This document shows, piece by piece, positions 36,740-47,519 of a DNA stretch of 64,000 nt. This DNA comes from Trichopria drosophilae (lineage: Eukaryota > Arthropoda > Insecta > Hymenoptera > Diapriidae). Numbering within the stretch: the stretch's first letter is position 1; every line of letters begins with the position of its first letter. Where the stretch lies: NCBI GenBank assembly GCA_030407085.1, contig CM059587.1:92189001-92253000 (forward strand). The letters are read 5' to 3'. Below the pieces are notes generated by a model. It was not told the origin of the DNA. It saw only the letters and a list, made by a program, of their open reading frames with translations, and searched no databases. Both the position numbers and the translations under genes were made by a program.

Positions 36740-38960
36740 ACGTTCTTGTTTCATATATTCTTTTTATATAAATTTCCAAAAAGCGACTAACGAGGTACAA
36801 TTGTGGGATTTCCATTACCTTTGACAATGTTTCATATAAAAAATGTATTGCAACATATCTGAGTTAAATTTACGTACAATAAATGATGAAAAGCAAGCAT
36901 GATTAATATGAACCGAGGTCATGTTAATTGCATCAACAGTTGAATGTGTACGAATACAAATATGGTAATTTGCCAATTTCCGTTGCGATATGTCGAGTAC
37001 ATTGTCAGTTTCACTTCCTAATCGTATGCAATTTTCTCTTTCATTAGAAATTTTATAAATTTATAAATCTATTTTTCTTTCGAGTTATATTAAACATTCT
37101 ATCGATTGCATTTATTCTGGTGTAAATTATGAATCACAAAAAATTACCAGCTGTTCTTGGCACATTAATTTACTTTTCATACGGTTTAAAGCTACGTCCT
37201 CTTTAATAATATAAATTTCGAAACTTTTAAGCGATCGTGACCACTTTAAAGAACTTTAGGTGATCTACAATGGATTTTTTACGTTTGACCAATCAGAAGT
37301 TCACAAATGTTCAGTTATGTGAATAATTTTGTTCTCAAACTTCCTTGTTTAATTTTCGGTGAGTAATTATGAACAAAATTTCCGGTTTCTGGGAGCGATA
37401 GATTGGATAAATTTTATAACACGAAAACTCGTAATTTGTTATTTTTTATTTTAGTACGTCTAATTTAGTAACAATTATTTTACGTCGATGAAAGCATGTA
37501 ATTTGAATTGTTGAGACAGAAACTTCTGAAACTTAAAAAATCATATAAAAGTATTAAACAATTTTTTTAATGCAGTCCTGCAATTATCACATTTTAGTAA
37601 TTGCAGTAGATTTAATTTATTAATTAGTTGTAGCATTTACAGTCGTATATTTTATGTACAATCAGATAATTATGACAGTTTATTTTATTTTTATTGTTAA
37701 TATTAAAATATATTAATAAACTTCGTCACAGAGAATAAATGCCATCATATACTTCGGATGTGAAATTTAATATGCTTAGGTAGAAAATTTAATATGTCAG
37801 TACATTTGATCGTGTTAGTATATTTATTTATATTACAAAAAATATATCATTTTTAATATTCTCATATGAAATACAAAACTACATCAATTTCGTCCATTGT
37901 ATAGATTCGAACTCAATAAAAATATGACCAAGAAATATCGAAGAGGAAAATGTTCAATATTTTATTTAATTATATTAAATATGTTAAATATATTATAGTT
38001 TGACATATATTTTACTTATAAAATCGTTTGATCTTTTTCAATAAATTAAAAAAAAAATTATTTATAATGAAAAATAGGACATCGCGATCTATAACGTTAA
38101 ATTTTAAAACTGATAATTTTGACAAAAATACTCGTATTCGTTGGATATTTGCCTTTATTTCAAAATCAATCTCGTTTGATATCGCACACGCAATAAAACT
38201 CATATCAATTTTTTTAACATTTCGACCTTTTTCACTCTAAAATAACAGCATTTTAAATCGCATATGTATTTTTATCCTATCATTTTACCGTAAAATCAAT
38301 CGCGTATGCTGACGTGATTAACAAAAATCGACACAATTACAATGAATATGTTTAACAATTACAACTTTATATTAGCAAAAATAACGTCTAAAAACAAATA
38401 ATTACAATTTAGTTGACCACTAAGGGTTTCTTATTTATATTTCAAACTCTTCAGTTTTTTGGAAGCTCACAGCGGCTATTGTTTTCATTTTTTGTAACAA
38501 AAAGGTAAATAAAGTTACTGAATTGAACGTTGGATGTTAAAGCGCTTTCTCGCATATTTTCATTTCACAGTTAATCTGTGAGCCTTCAAAACCTTAAAAT
38601 TTACACGCTCTTGTATTCGTTTACGAAGAGAATTTGCGAATATAATTTTGATGTAGCAAAAAATTTTGAGAGAAAATTACTCCGTGCCAGAGAATGTTTT
38701 TTGGAAACAACACATAATACTGGAAATTAACTGGTTCGAATATGTTAAACAATTTTAAATACTTCTTGTGTATTTGGAGCGTCGAAATTATACACTGAGG
38801 TAATCAACAGGTAAATGATAAAATGCATAAATATTTAAAGATGCAAATCGTATTTTCTTGAATTTCGTCAAATGTACAAAAATAAAAATGATTGTGTCGT
38901 AATTCCAATAGCAATATTCTCCAAAATTGCCATTGAAAATATGCATGAAACTTTAAGTAA
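36740..38960. other. AT-rich desert
   Basis: The sequence is AT-rich with scattered TTTAATAT and TAATTA runs. Open frames at 38012-38240 overlap on opposite strands and have no recognisable product. No array, RNA gene or MITE is evident. Confidence 0.55.
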
Positions 38961-38969
38961 TAATAAATA

Positions 38970-39090
38970 ATACATTGTGCAAGTAGAGGGCATATCTTAT
39001 TTTGCTCCCTAGGGAGAGAATGCGCTATTATGCTCCCGCGATATAGGGAGTAAAATAGTATTTTGCGCTCAGTAAAGGATATGATAAAGC
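38970..39090 (+). repeat. GGGAGCAAAATAG-family repeat, second locus
   Basis: TACATTGTGCAAGTAGAGGG is followed by ATTTTGCTCCCTAGGG, GCGCTATTATGCTCCCGCG and ATATAGGGAG. About 50 bp (38999-39050) align with 40188-40238. Read on the opposite strand, the 10.79-kb locus carries the same TACATTGTGCAAGTAGG. Confidence 0.75.
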
Positions 39091-39279
39091 ATAAACCTTT
39101 GTAGTTTAGTATAATAATTATTCCTAGAAAGTCAATTACAAATCAAATATTGCATAATATTAGTTTGTATCATGTACGATACGTGTACCAACGGAGTTGA
39201 TTTAATAGTACATCGATTCGTCGCACCCGATTCAATATTGTTTAGATAAACAAAGTAAATAGAACAAGATTAGAGAAGA

Positions 39280-39690
39280 TTAATATTAGAGTGATTTAAG
39301 ACAGGCTAATCTCCGATGGCTTGGATTAATTTTGGTAGAAACTTGAGAAATGGAGTGTAGGGGTAGAGAAACGATTTCAGCCCTGATCTGTAGGGATTTG
39401 AAACCTAGTGCACCCTGGTTAGACACATATACCTGATTGTCCATGTTTATCTCATTACGTCTTGATATACACAGAGACATCAAGGTGTCATCCTGTACAG
39501 AGGACAGAATCAACATCCAGATTGATTTAAGGGGATATTCGACGATTCTGCAGTATCGACATTTTAACCCTTTAAAGACGGATCGAACACTTTTAGAATG
39601 CAAACTTCGACGCAATATTGGATGCTGCGGCTGTGATGAAAATTCTTCATGCATCGTTTGCTACGTTTCAAGGTCCTGCTCTTTCACATT
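39280..39690. other. GC-elevated segment with overlapping frames
   Basis: A 122-codon minus-strand frame (39286-39654) and a 101-codon plus-strand frame (39437-39742) overlap. Neither contains a motif I recognise. The segment is more complex than its flanks and sits between two copies of the GGGAGCAAAATAG repeat, so it may be an internal part of one larger decayed element (38.97-40.24 kb). Confidence 0.3.
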
Positions 39691-40057
39691 CCGCTGGTTA
39701 AAAAATCAATCTAAACAGGTTACACAAACAATTTTGATTTGATAATATTTTATCAAAAGTATATTTTTTTGTTTTATAAATGGATTATTTGTTGTAGAAA
39801 AACAAAAAATATATCTCTGAAACTTTTCAGGGATGATGATTATAGTTTATACGTATATGGCAGCAAACACAATATAGTTGGCATTTTTCAGACTAAAATT
39901 GATTGTATAATAAGTAACTATTTGGGTTCAGTTATTTATATTTAAGTTTAACCGACAAGTTTTGTTATTTGTCGATTAAACTGAATATAAATAGAAAATA
40001 AAAACAAAATGAATATTTATATCCTTTCGAGTATATTTACATTCTCTGCAGGTAGTA

Positions 40058-40240
40058 CATCACACAGGGAGAAAATAGTACATTGTGTTACTAGGGAGCA
40101 AAATATACTATTCTCCCATGTGGCACATACTAATATGAAGCATAGCTATGCAGGAAACAGAATAGTATTTTGCCTTCAGAAGGTGCTATTTTGCTCCCTA
40201 GGGTGAGAAAGTGCTGTTTTGCTCCCATGATATAGGGATC
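40058..40240 (+). repeat. GGGAGCAAAATAG-family repeat, third locus
   Basis: It contains AGTACATTGTGTTACTAGGG, AGCAAAATATACTATTCTCC, then CTATTTTGCTCCCTAGGGTG and GCTGTTTTGCTCCCATGA, then TATAGGGA. GGGAGCAAAATA and its inverse TATTTTGCTCCC both occur, so the locus is a small fold-back in its own right. Confidence 0.75.
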
Positions 40241-40934
40241 TGACAATTTCATTAAGGTAACACGAGTTATTGTAGAGAATAGTTAATTTTGCCATTTCTC
40301 TTTAAAAAGTCAGAGGATAAAGATGATCCTGATCTTAATTCTTTTCGGGAATAGATCAATTTTCCGGGCTGATTTTTGTTTTGTTTTTAATGTATCTGTA
40401 TCTATACCTACTGAACACCTAAAAAATTATAGCTAGCTTCTATTTTTACGTTTAACTAAATATTTTGTTTCTTCTGACTTGGCGAATTTTAATCCAATCT
40501 CTCAATTATATCAATTATATTCAGGTCAAGTATACGAGAACATTGTATACAGATTTTAATCGCAATTACAATAATTGTGTACATAACCTCAAATGTCAAG
40601 TACTGCAGTTTTAGAAGTAAATTGAAATTTGTAATATTTGTGAATAGTATAATCGAGGAAATACATTTTAAATCTTTAGATGATAAAAATAACTACTTAT
40701 TACTAACTAATATTCCGTCAACTACAATGTTTTCTTGTTGTTAATGTTACTACTGAATGTTGCAACTATTTTAATCTGACCGTTATATTTATTATATTAA
40801 ATCATCGAACAAATAATGTTTATAATAAACTGATTTAAATATTGATAGTTTTTATTTTGTTTTCTTTACCGATTTTGTTGTTATTGACTTATATTTATTC
40901 ATACGTATGCTTTTCATGGAAGTGATCAGAGTAC

Positions 40935-41120
40935 GGGTCGAAAAACAGCTAAATCAGAAAACCGAGATTTGAAAAGCCAACAGTAAAAAAACCGACACTT
41001 CAAAAAATGACTGTCCGTTTGTGAATATCTCTATTTTTTAGGCTGTAATGTCGGCTTTATGCCTTTCAGTTTTTTTGACCTGTCCGCTTTTTGATTTGTC
41101 GGTTTTTCAATTTGTCGGAT
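40935..41120. mobile_element. ACCGACAG fold-back element, second locus
   Basis: It begins GGGTCGAAAAACAGC and continues with AAAACCGAGA, AAAAGCCAACAGT and AAAACCGACACTTC units. The right part is the inverse: TGTCGGCTTT, TTTTTTGACCTGTCCGC, TTTGTCGGTTTTTCAA. The arms and unit match the element at 15165-15626, but this copy is shorter. Confidence 0.8.
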
Positions 41121-41124
41121 GATC

Positions 41125-42195
41125 ATAAATTTAAGTTAATTTCACTTTTTTAATATTTGTCCCCCTAAAAAATAGTAAAAAATGTTAAAAAACATAATCG
41201 ACGACCATTGGCCAATAAACTTGGCGCCACAAATCACAGTAAACAAAATTGGCTTAAATATGGTAAAAAGCCGAACGAATAAAAATGAATATCTTTCTCT
41301 TGAAACACGTCACTATACAGATTTTGTAGTTGCTGAATACGAATATGATGTTGGATTTCCAAAAATAAAAATGTCGAATACCACATGGCCAATGCCAAAA
41401 AATGCAACTATTAAAAATTATACTTTTTTTCGAAAAAAAACAATGATTATTCAAATCTATTTCTTTTTCTATTTGTTTTTTTAAAAAGCGCAATTACTTC
41501 AGAATTATTGCTTAAAGTAAGAAATGGTGTCCTCGAGACTTGAACTTCAGAATGTGTTTAAAGGTATGTTGAAAATAAAGATGAAAACATCCAAAGTGAC
41601 AGCTCAAACACGCAAAACCGTCGAAAAGTTAAAGAGAATTGGTTCAATACTTTTACAATTTTTCGGAATCTCGAAATTTTGAAAAAATGTGGAAAGTGTT
41701 TAAAAGATTCTGTGAACATTTCAATTTTGTTCAAGAACATTTTATCCGAAAGTCTACAAAAAATCAAAAGTTCTATTCATATGCATGTTTTTTTAAGAAT
41801 CTGATACCAGATTTCAGAAATCCGAAATAGTTTAATCCGCATGGAGGATGATAATTACATTCATACAATTATGTATGATTGTAATATGAAGATACTTCAA
41901 ACAATTTTTTTTAAATATAAAAATTATGTTTCATTTTAATTACCTTTAAAATATTCTCACTTTTTGCTCTAGCGCAAAATTTTTGTATATATGAAAATGC
42001 TATGTAGCCAAAATGAAGATGTTACCATAACAGTGTCGTAATATAATGGCTATACATAATTTTGCAGTTATAAGTTATGTGGAAGTTCCTACTAAATTAT
42101 AGTCTAACTACTATGAAAAATTTCATTTCAAAAGCATTAATCGTTTCACTTGTTATAATTGACATTGCTGGATTGAATAGTGAAAAAAATTACTT
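41125..42195. other. AT-rich spacer with a B-box-like remnant
   Basis: A 100-codon frame (41182-41484) and overlapping minus-strand frames have no recognised product. On the minus strand AGTTCAAGTCTCG at 41535-41546 is a weak B-box match like those at 13598 and 57644. Nothing else is recognised. Confidence 0.4.
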
Positions 42196-42200
42196 GTGAT

Positions 42201-42847
42201 TTAAGGTGGCTAGACCTCAGAATATCATATGTTGGAGAAAAAAACATTTAATAACGTTTCCAAGAATTCAATTTTCATTATTAATAATATTGTTGAAAAA
42301 TAAAACCATTATTCTTCTTGAAAAAAAATTGAAATGTTTAAAAATAATTTGTTAAGCCACTTTTGTTATTGATTCAAATTTTTTATTTTCCGCTGTTAAA
42401 CATTTTTTAAAAATGAACGGATTTTAACGAATGACGGCTTATTTTTTCGAGAAAAAGATTCTCTTGAAATTTACCGCATATTTTTTTTAAGAATATTTGT
42501 CTGATCACCAAAATTACTCAAAATTTGTTAAAAGTAATAGTTCTTTTTTAAAATAAATAAAGATAATTTATCGTTGGCTTCGGAAATTTCAAAATACCTA
42601 CAGTAAAGTTGTAGAGAATCTTTTTCTTGAAAAAATAAGCCGTCATTCGTTAAAATCCGTTCACTTTTAAAAATTTTGAATCAGTGACAAAAGTGGATTA
42701 ACAAATTATTTTTACACATTTCAATTTTTTGTAAGAAAAATAATGCTTTTACTTTTCAACAATATTATTAATAATGAAAATTAAATTCTTCAACGTTATT
42801 AAATATTTTTCGTCAACATATGATATTCTGGCGTCTAACTACCTTAA
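42201..42847. mobile_element. 647-bp TTAA-flanked inverted-repeat element
   Basis: TTAA lies at both boundaries (42201-42204 and 42844-42847), followed by AGGTGGCTAGACCTCAG on the left and the inverse CTGGCGTCTAACTACCT on the right. The inverted arms run about 240-270 bp, to GAGAAAAAGATTCTC on the left (near 42460) and GAGAATCTTTTTCTTG on the right (near 42614). The TTAA duplication is typical of piggyBac-type insertion. No transposase is encoded, so it is non-autonomous. The arms differ by small indels and substitutions, which suggests moderate age. Confidence 0.9.
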
Positions 42848-42999
42848 CCACTTCAATGGTAATGGATCATGTATGTACAAAAAAAATTATTGACAAACGT
42901 GGTAATGGATCATATGTGTACATTTTGCAATTACTTTTACAATTCTTAATGAATTTGCATGAAACTTCGTATACCAAGATATTTTGGGTCGCTGAATCC

Positions 43000-43470
43000 G
43001 AATCTGTCGTCAAAATGGGAAAATTCAAAATGGCGGATCCATTATGGCGGCTGTAAATTTGCTAAATTTATTAAAATGTGCGGCGCACATTTTTCTTTAT
43101 ACGGAAAACAGCTGAAAATTGTTACTCGGGGTTTTTCGGAGTCGCTGATTACGAATCTGAAGTTAGATTTTAAAAATTCAAAATGGCAGATCCAAGATGG
43201 CCGACCGAAATGCGAAAAATTACCCAAACTTTATGAAACTGGGTTCTCGGGGGTTTTCGGGGCCGCTGATTATAAATGTGAAATCAGATTTTGAAAATTC
43301 AAAATGTCGGTTCCAAGATGGCCGACATAAATGTAAAAAATTTACTTGATTTTGATGAAAGTTGGTACTCGTGAATTTTTTGAGTCGCTGATTACGAATT
43401 TGAAGTCAGATTTTGTAAATTCAAAACGGTGGATCCAAGATGGCCGACATAAATGTGAAATATTACTTGA
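43000..43470 (+). repeat. 121-bp satellite with GGATCCAAGATGGCCGAC core
   Basis: Four units carry AAATTCAAAATGGC, GGATCCAAGATGGCCGAC, AAATGNGAAA, a TACTCGGGGTTTT block, GTCGCTGATTACGAATCTGA and AGTCAGATTTT. TCCAAGA recurs at 43191, 43312 and 43434 (periods 121 and 122). The first unit is longer and more diverged. CAAGATGGC resembles a YY1/Pho binding core. Open frames of 78-111 codons across it are artefacts. Decayed relatives lie at 15.66 and 20.8 kb. Confidence 0.9.
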
Positions 43471-44150
43471 TTTTTTAAATGATTAATTAAATGTTAAATG
43501 ACATATTTTAGGAAAAAATGGAACCCGTGTTTCACCGTTTTTCGATATCTTAAGTACAGGGCTGTACCACTTCTGGCACTTTTTTTTAAACAGCTGCCAC
43601 TGAAGTGGTTAATTGTAAAAAAAAACGTCAATATTTTGTACTTTTATCCTACTTATATCGTATTTCTGTCGTTCGTATCTAACCCCTTTCCCACTCCACT
43701 GTTTTTTCATACAATTTTTACATGTATAAAAATGCAAATTGTCTTTGGGATTTTAGCTAACTAAAATTAAAACTTATGACAGGACACATTAGTAGTCAAA
43801 ATTTATCTAACTAAGCAAATTTCTTTCTTATTTACTACTGTAGATCGTCTCATCGAGACATCACGATATTCTTGTTTAAGAATTAATCAACAAACGAAGT
43901 TCCTAAAATGTGTCAGATAGAGATTTCGAGTTTTCATTTAAGTGGACTTGACATTTTATCAACCGCACATTTTGAGTAAATCATATTGTCACTACAATTT
44001 ATACAAATCCATTTGATTAAATTCTTATAATTTTTTTCTAGAATGATCCAATGCTTCCCGTGATATCGCAGAGTAAATAGAAATCCGCTGACATTCAATC
44101 CAGCAGAAACATCGAGTTGCAACTTTTTCTAATGTGAGATATTAGAATCA
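43470..44150. other. Non-coding spacer
   Basis: An 88-codon frame (43498-43764) begins within the tail of the array and has no recognisable product. The rest is AT-rich and unremarkable. Confidence 0.45.
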
Positions 44151-44189
44151 TATTATTGTCAATGAAAATTTGACGTCTTGATTGACATA

Positions 44190-44955
44190 AGGTGTCACCA
44201 ATTAACATCATCTAACTCACATCAACTATATCATCATTTAGCATCTTTAAAAGCTAGCATCATAATCATCATATGCCAATATCACCATCAAAAAGAATTA
44301 AATGACAATAAATATAACACGTCATCAATCAGCATCATCTAGCCAACATTATGTATCAATATCAAGAATATCATCATTTGGCATCTTTATAATACAACGT
44401 CATAATATCACCTGACAGAGCCATCATCCAAGAGAATTTAATGATATAAGTATGTCATGTCATCAATCAGCATCATCTAGTCAACATCATGAATCAACAT
44501 CAAGAATATCATCATTTGGCATGTGTATAATTCAACGTCATAATCATGACCTGACTGAGTCACCATCCACGAGAATTTATTTACATAAACATGTCATGTC
44601 ACCAATCAACATCATTTAACCAATATCAACCTTCAACATCAAAAACATAATCATTTGACACCTAGGCAACATCATGAATCAATATGAAGAATTTCATCAT
44701 TTAACATCTTTATAATGCAACGTCGTAAACATCACTCGATAATGTCATCGCCCAACATAATTTACCAAAATAAATATATTATGTCAGCTCTCATCATCAC
44801 CTAGTCAACATCAAGAACGTCCTTTGGCATCTTTATAACCAAAAATCATCACCTGTCAACATCACCATCCAACTTAATGAACTGACATAATGACATGTTA
44901 CTAATCAATATCATCATCCGACATCATCATTGAACATAATTTTGTTTTGACATCA
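44190..44955 (+). repeat. ATCATC-rich satellite, unit about 138-140 bp
   Basis: Five to six units contain ATCATCATTTGGCATCTTTA, AACGTCATAA, CACCTGAC, AGAGAATTTAATG, CATGTCATCAATCAGC and ATCATCTAGTCAACATCA. TCATCATTT is at 44231, 44371 and 44509 (periods 140 and 138), then at 44694 after an insertion of about 47 bp. Units become shorter and more diverged towards 44950. The dominant triplet is ATC on the plus strand; stops in all frames rule out coding. Confidence 0.88.
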
Positions 44956-44959
44956 TTTG

Positions 44960-46020
44960 CATTCGATTTCTTCCTAAGTCTCCTTTATCAACATTTAAGG
45001 CACCATTCTAAAATATTTCACCTTATAAAACACTGAATATAAACTCCAGTAAAATAATGCCACTACATAATTTTATTTCCTAAGTTGTGGTTATTTCTTA
45101 AATAAATGTAGGCCTAAAAATATACTTCTTAAATAATAATCGTTATTATTTTTCAATGGAAATCTCTATTATTTGTAGAAACGAATTTACTTTACTTCTT
45201 GATATTTTGTGTACTCGCTTTATTAGGGCTATGAATATTCATGAAACTTTTATCCAGATCGCATTCAGAAAACTGAAGGTAAATTCTTCCTGTGCATATT
45301 CCATTCCAACCCCATGATTAAAATAATTTAGAATTGAAATATAAAATGTTTAGTCTATTCTGATTAAAATTAAATAAAAATTAAAATTGAACAAATCATT
45401 GTAAGTAACCAACAAAATTGACAAAACCCAAAAGAACTTTTCAAGATCTGTCATGTCCATTGTGAACAAAAATGATGATATTTTGATGGACAAATGTTTT
45501 TTAATAATAATGCTACAACATCATCCAATTTTGAAAATTTCGTAATTTTGTTTACTCCAGAAATGGTTTTTATATTTGATCAATTTTCCAAATTGTTCAT
45601 TGAATATCCTGAAATCATTCCAAAACCAATCCTTAGATGGGGATGTTTTTATATTTTGGGCAACATGATGTGCTACTTTGAGTATTATGACACATAAACA
45701 CAAAGAACGCAACACTACGTATATGTTACGTTGGACTTCATTGGGTAAGCCAGCTGTCATTGTACTATGCAATGCGCATGTCAAAAAGTCAGCTGTTCAT
45801 TGCGTGACAACCAATGGAATTCACAATAAGCATAAAATCGCCAAAAGGGCGAGAAACCAATAACGATTTAGGTCTAAACAAACTATGCCATGTTTCTAAT
45901 ATCACTAAAACCATTTAAATCATTATCAGACTTAACAGGGAGAATTTTTAATCTTCATATAAATTAGCCCCACACCCCTAGATTTCCTTATACAGATTTC
46001 GAAATTAACGCTCAGATTAC
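44960..46020. other. AT-rich spacer
   Basis: Frames of 67, 87 and 61 codons at 45494-45863 overlap on opposite strands with no recognised domain. No array or MITE is visible. Confidence 0.45.
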
Positions 46021-46069
46021 CGATCACTATTAGTTACGGAATCCTTAAGGGAGGTACAAAAATTTCCAC

Positions 46070-46980
46070 CCAATACGTTGGTGATCAAAATGAGAAATCA
46101 CCAACGATTATTTATTTAGTTTCCACGAAATTGGAGGGAAAAGTCCACACGTTTCACCAATCACAACACCACTTGTGTAGGACCGATCTGTCATCGGATC
46201 ATGGGTGCAGGGGTGGTAGGGAGTGATCCGTATCACGACTATCCGGTCGAGTGACCGTTGGAAACGACACCCGGGGGTGGCACAGATCGCTGGCAACATA
46301 CCGTGATCTTCCCGGTGGCCGGCCGGGTCCCGACACCGTCTCCCAATAGACTCTTCTTCTTCCTGGTGTACTTCTTCACCGATGACAAAAGAAAAAAACA
46401 AATCCACTAAATCCTCGGATTCGCAAAATTCCTCACCAAAGACACTTGTCACGAAGCACTCGAGACCGCGAGTTTCGAAAACAAAAAACAACAACGGTGC
46501 AAGACCGAATATTTTGGACCGCGCAACCGAAAGGAAACTTTCGACGACTTTTCCGCCCTAGGTCGAAAAATGTCGCTCACGGGAATAAAGAGTGACAGGC
46601 GGTATACCGAGTTACCCCAACGTCGACGGCGGGGTCGACGTCGGCGTTCGCAAAGTCGGTGAGAAACTGGCTCGGGGCTGATGTCGCCGTCGACGAGGAA
46701 ACCGCCGGTCCGTTGGTGGGAACTAGGGCGTCAGCGCCGGGACGAGGGGAGCCTCGGAACGTGGGCGCCGAAGGGAGAAGGTGCCAGGGAAAGAGAGAGA
46801 GAGTGAGCTAGAGAGAAGAGCGTCGCGGCGTCGGCGGCTCTTGGCGTGGGCGTGGTCGACGACATTCTCACTCGTCCAGGAAAGGGCCATCCTCGGCAAT
46901 CGCTTATCACCCACGACCTTCCCTGAGGTTAGGAACCCTAAGAAGGCGAGGACCCCGAGAAAAAAATAAATCGTTGTTAG
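46070..46980. other. 0.9-kb GC-rich island, probable transposon or LTR fragment
   Basis: The GC and CpG content rises sharply and then returns abruptly to AT-rich flanks. Near the boundaries AACGATTATTTATTT (about 46103) and AAAAATAAATCGTT (about 46963) are roughly inverted. A perfect 10-bp hairpin (CGTTGGTGAT with ATCACCAACG, 46076-46106) marks the left edge. A GA-rich tract lies at 46792-46820. A 128-codon minus-strand frame (46108-46494) and shorter ones at 46723-46969 show no domain I recognise. The abrupt edges suggest an insertion; the class is unknown. Confidence 0.45.
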
Positions 46981-46984
46981 AGTT

Positions 46985-47515
46985 ACTACTTTAAGTAGGA
47001 AGACAAGTTACGGTATCTTACTACTTCAAAAAGTCGCTTTTGACAAGTCTATTTACTAATAGCTCACTAGTTAGTCGTTATTCAGAAAAAAATATGAATA
47101 TTAATATGATTCCCTGGTAAATACTAGGCAGAGTGTAATAGTTAACATAAAAGTTAGTTCAATCTACTCGCACATTTTGAACTATCAGTTCTTGTATAAG
47201 TTTTATGATTAGTTCAGGTTTAGTATTTCACGATCAATAGAAATCCCATAGTTGGTTTAGTTGAGTTATTTTAAATAACTATTTTTAGTCTTTATGAAAG
47301 CTATTTGATTTAGTAAATTGATAACATTTAGTTTTCTGTTTTTGTTAACTACAATAGATAACTTAATGATTTTACACGACTATAGTCACTATAAAAATTA
47401 TGAAGATTGGTATTAAAATAGTTGTAATCAAAGTTTGTATTTATTGAATCAACTATTATTTTAATTACACGAAATTACATAAAATGTCTAATATGTCTAC
47501 TTATTAAACTTTAGT
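46985..47515. other. AT-rich spacer before the satellite
   Basis: Repeated loose AACTATNTTTAGTT-like motifs (TAGTTNA, AACTATT) occur throughout, possibly a decayed array. No gene is recognised. Confidence 0.4.
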
Positions 47516-47519
47516 ATTG

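Noticed and set aside
39286..39742. 122- and 101-codon frames on opposite strands
   Set aside because: They overlap each other and neither has a recognisable motif; a composition effect is more likely.
42959..43294. 111-codon frame over the 121-bp satellite
   Set aside because: The frame passes through repeated non-coding units and stops within the third.
46108..46494. 128-codon minus-strand frame in the GC-rich island
   Set aside because: I considered a retrotransposon polyprotein fragment but saw no protease, RT, RNase H or integrase motif.
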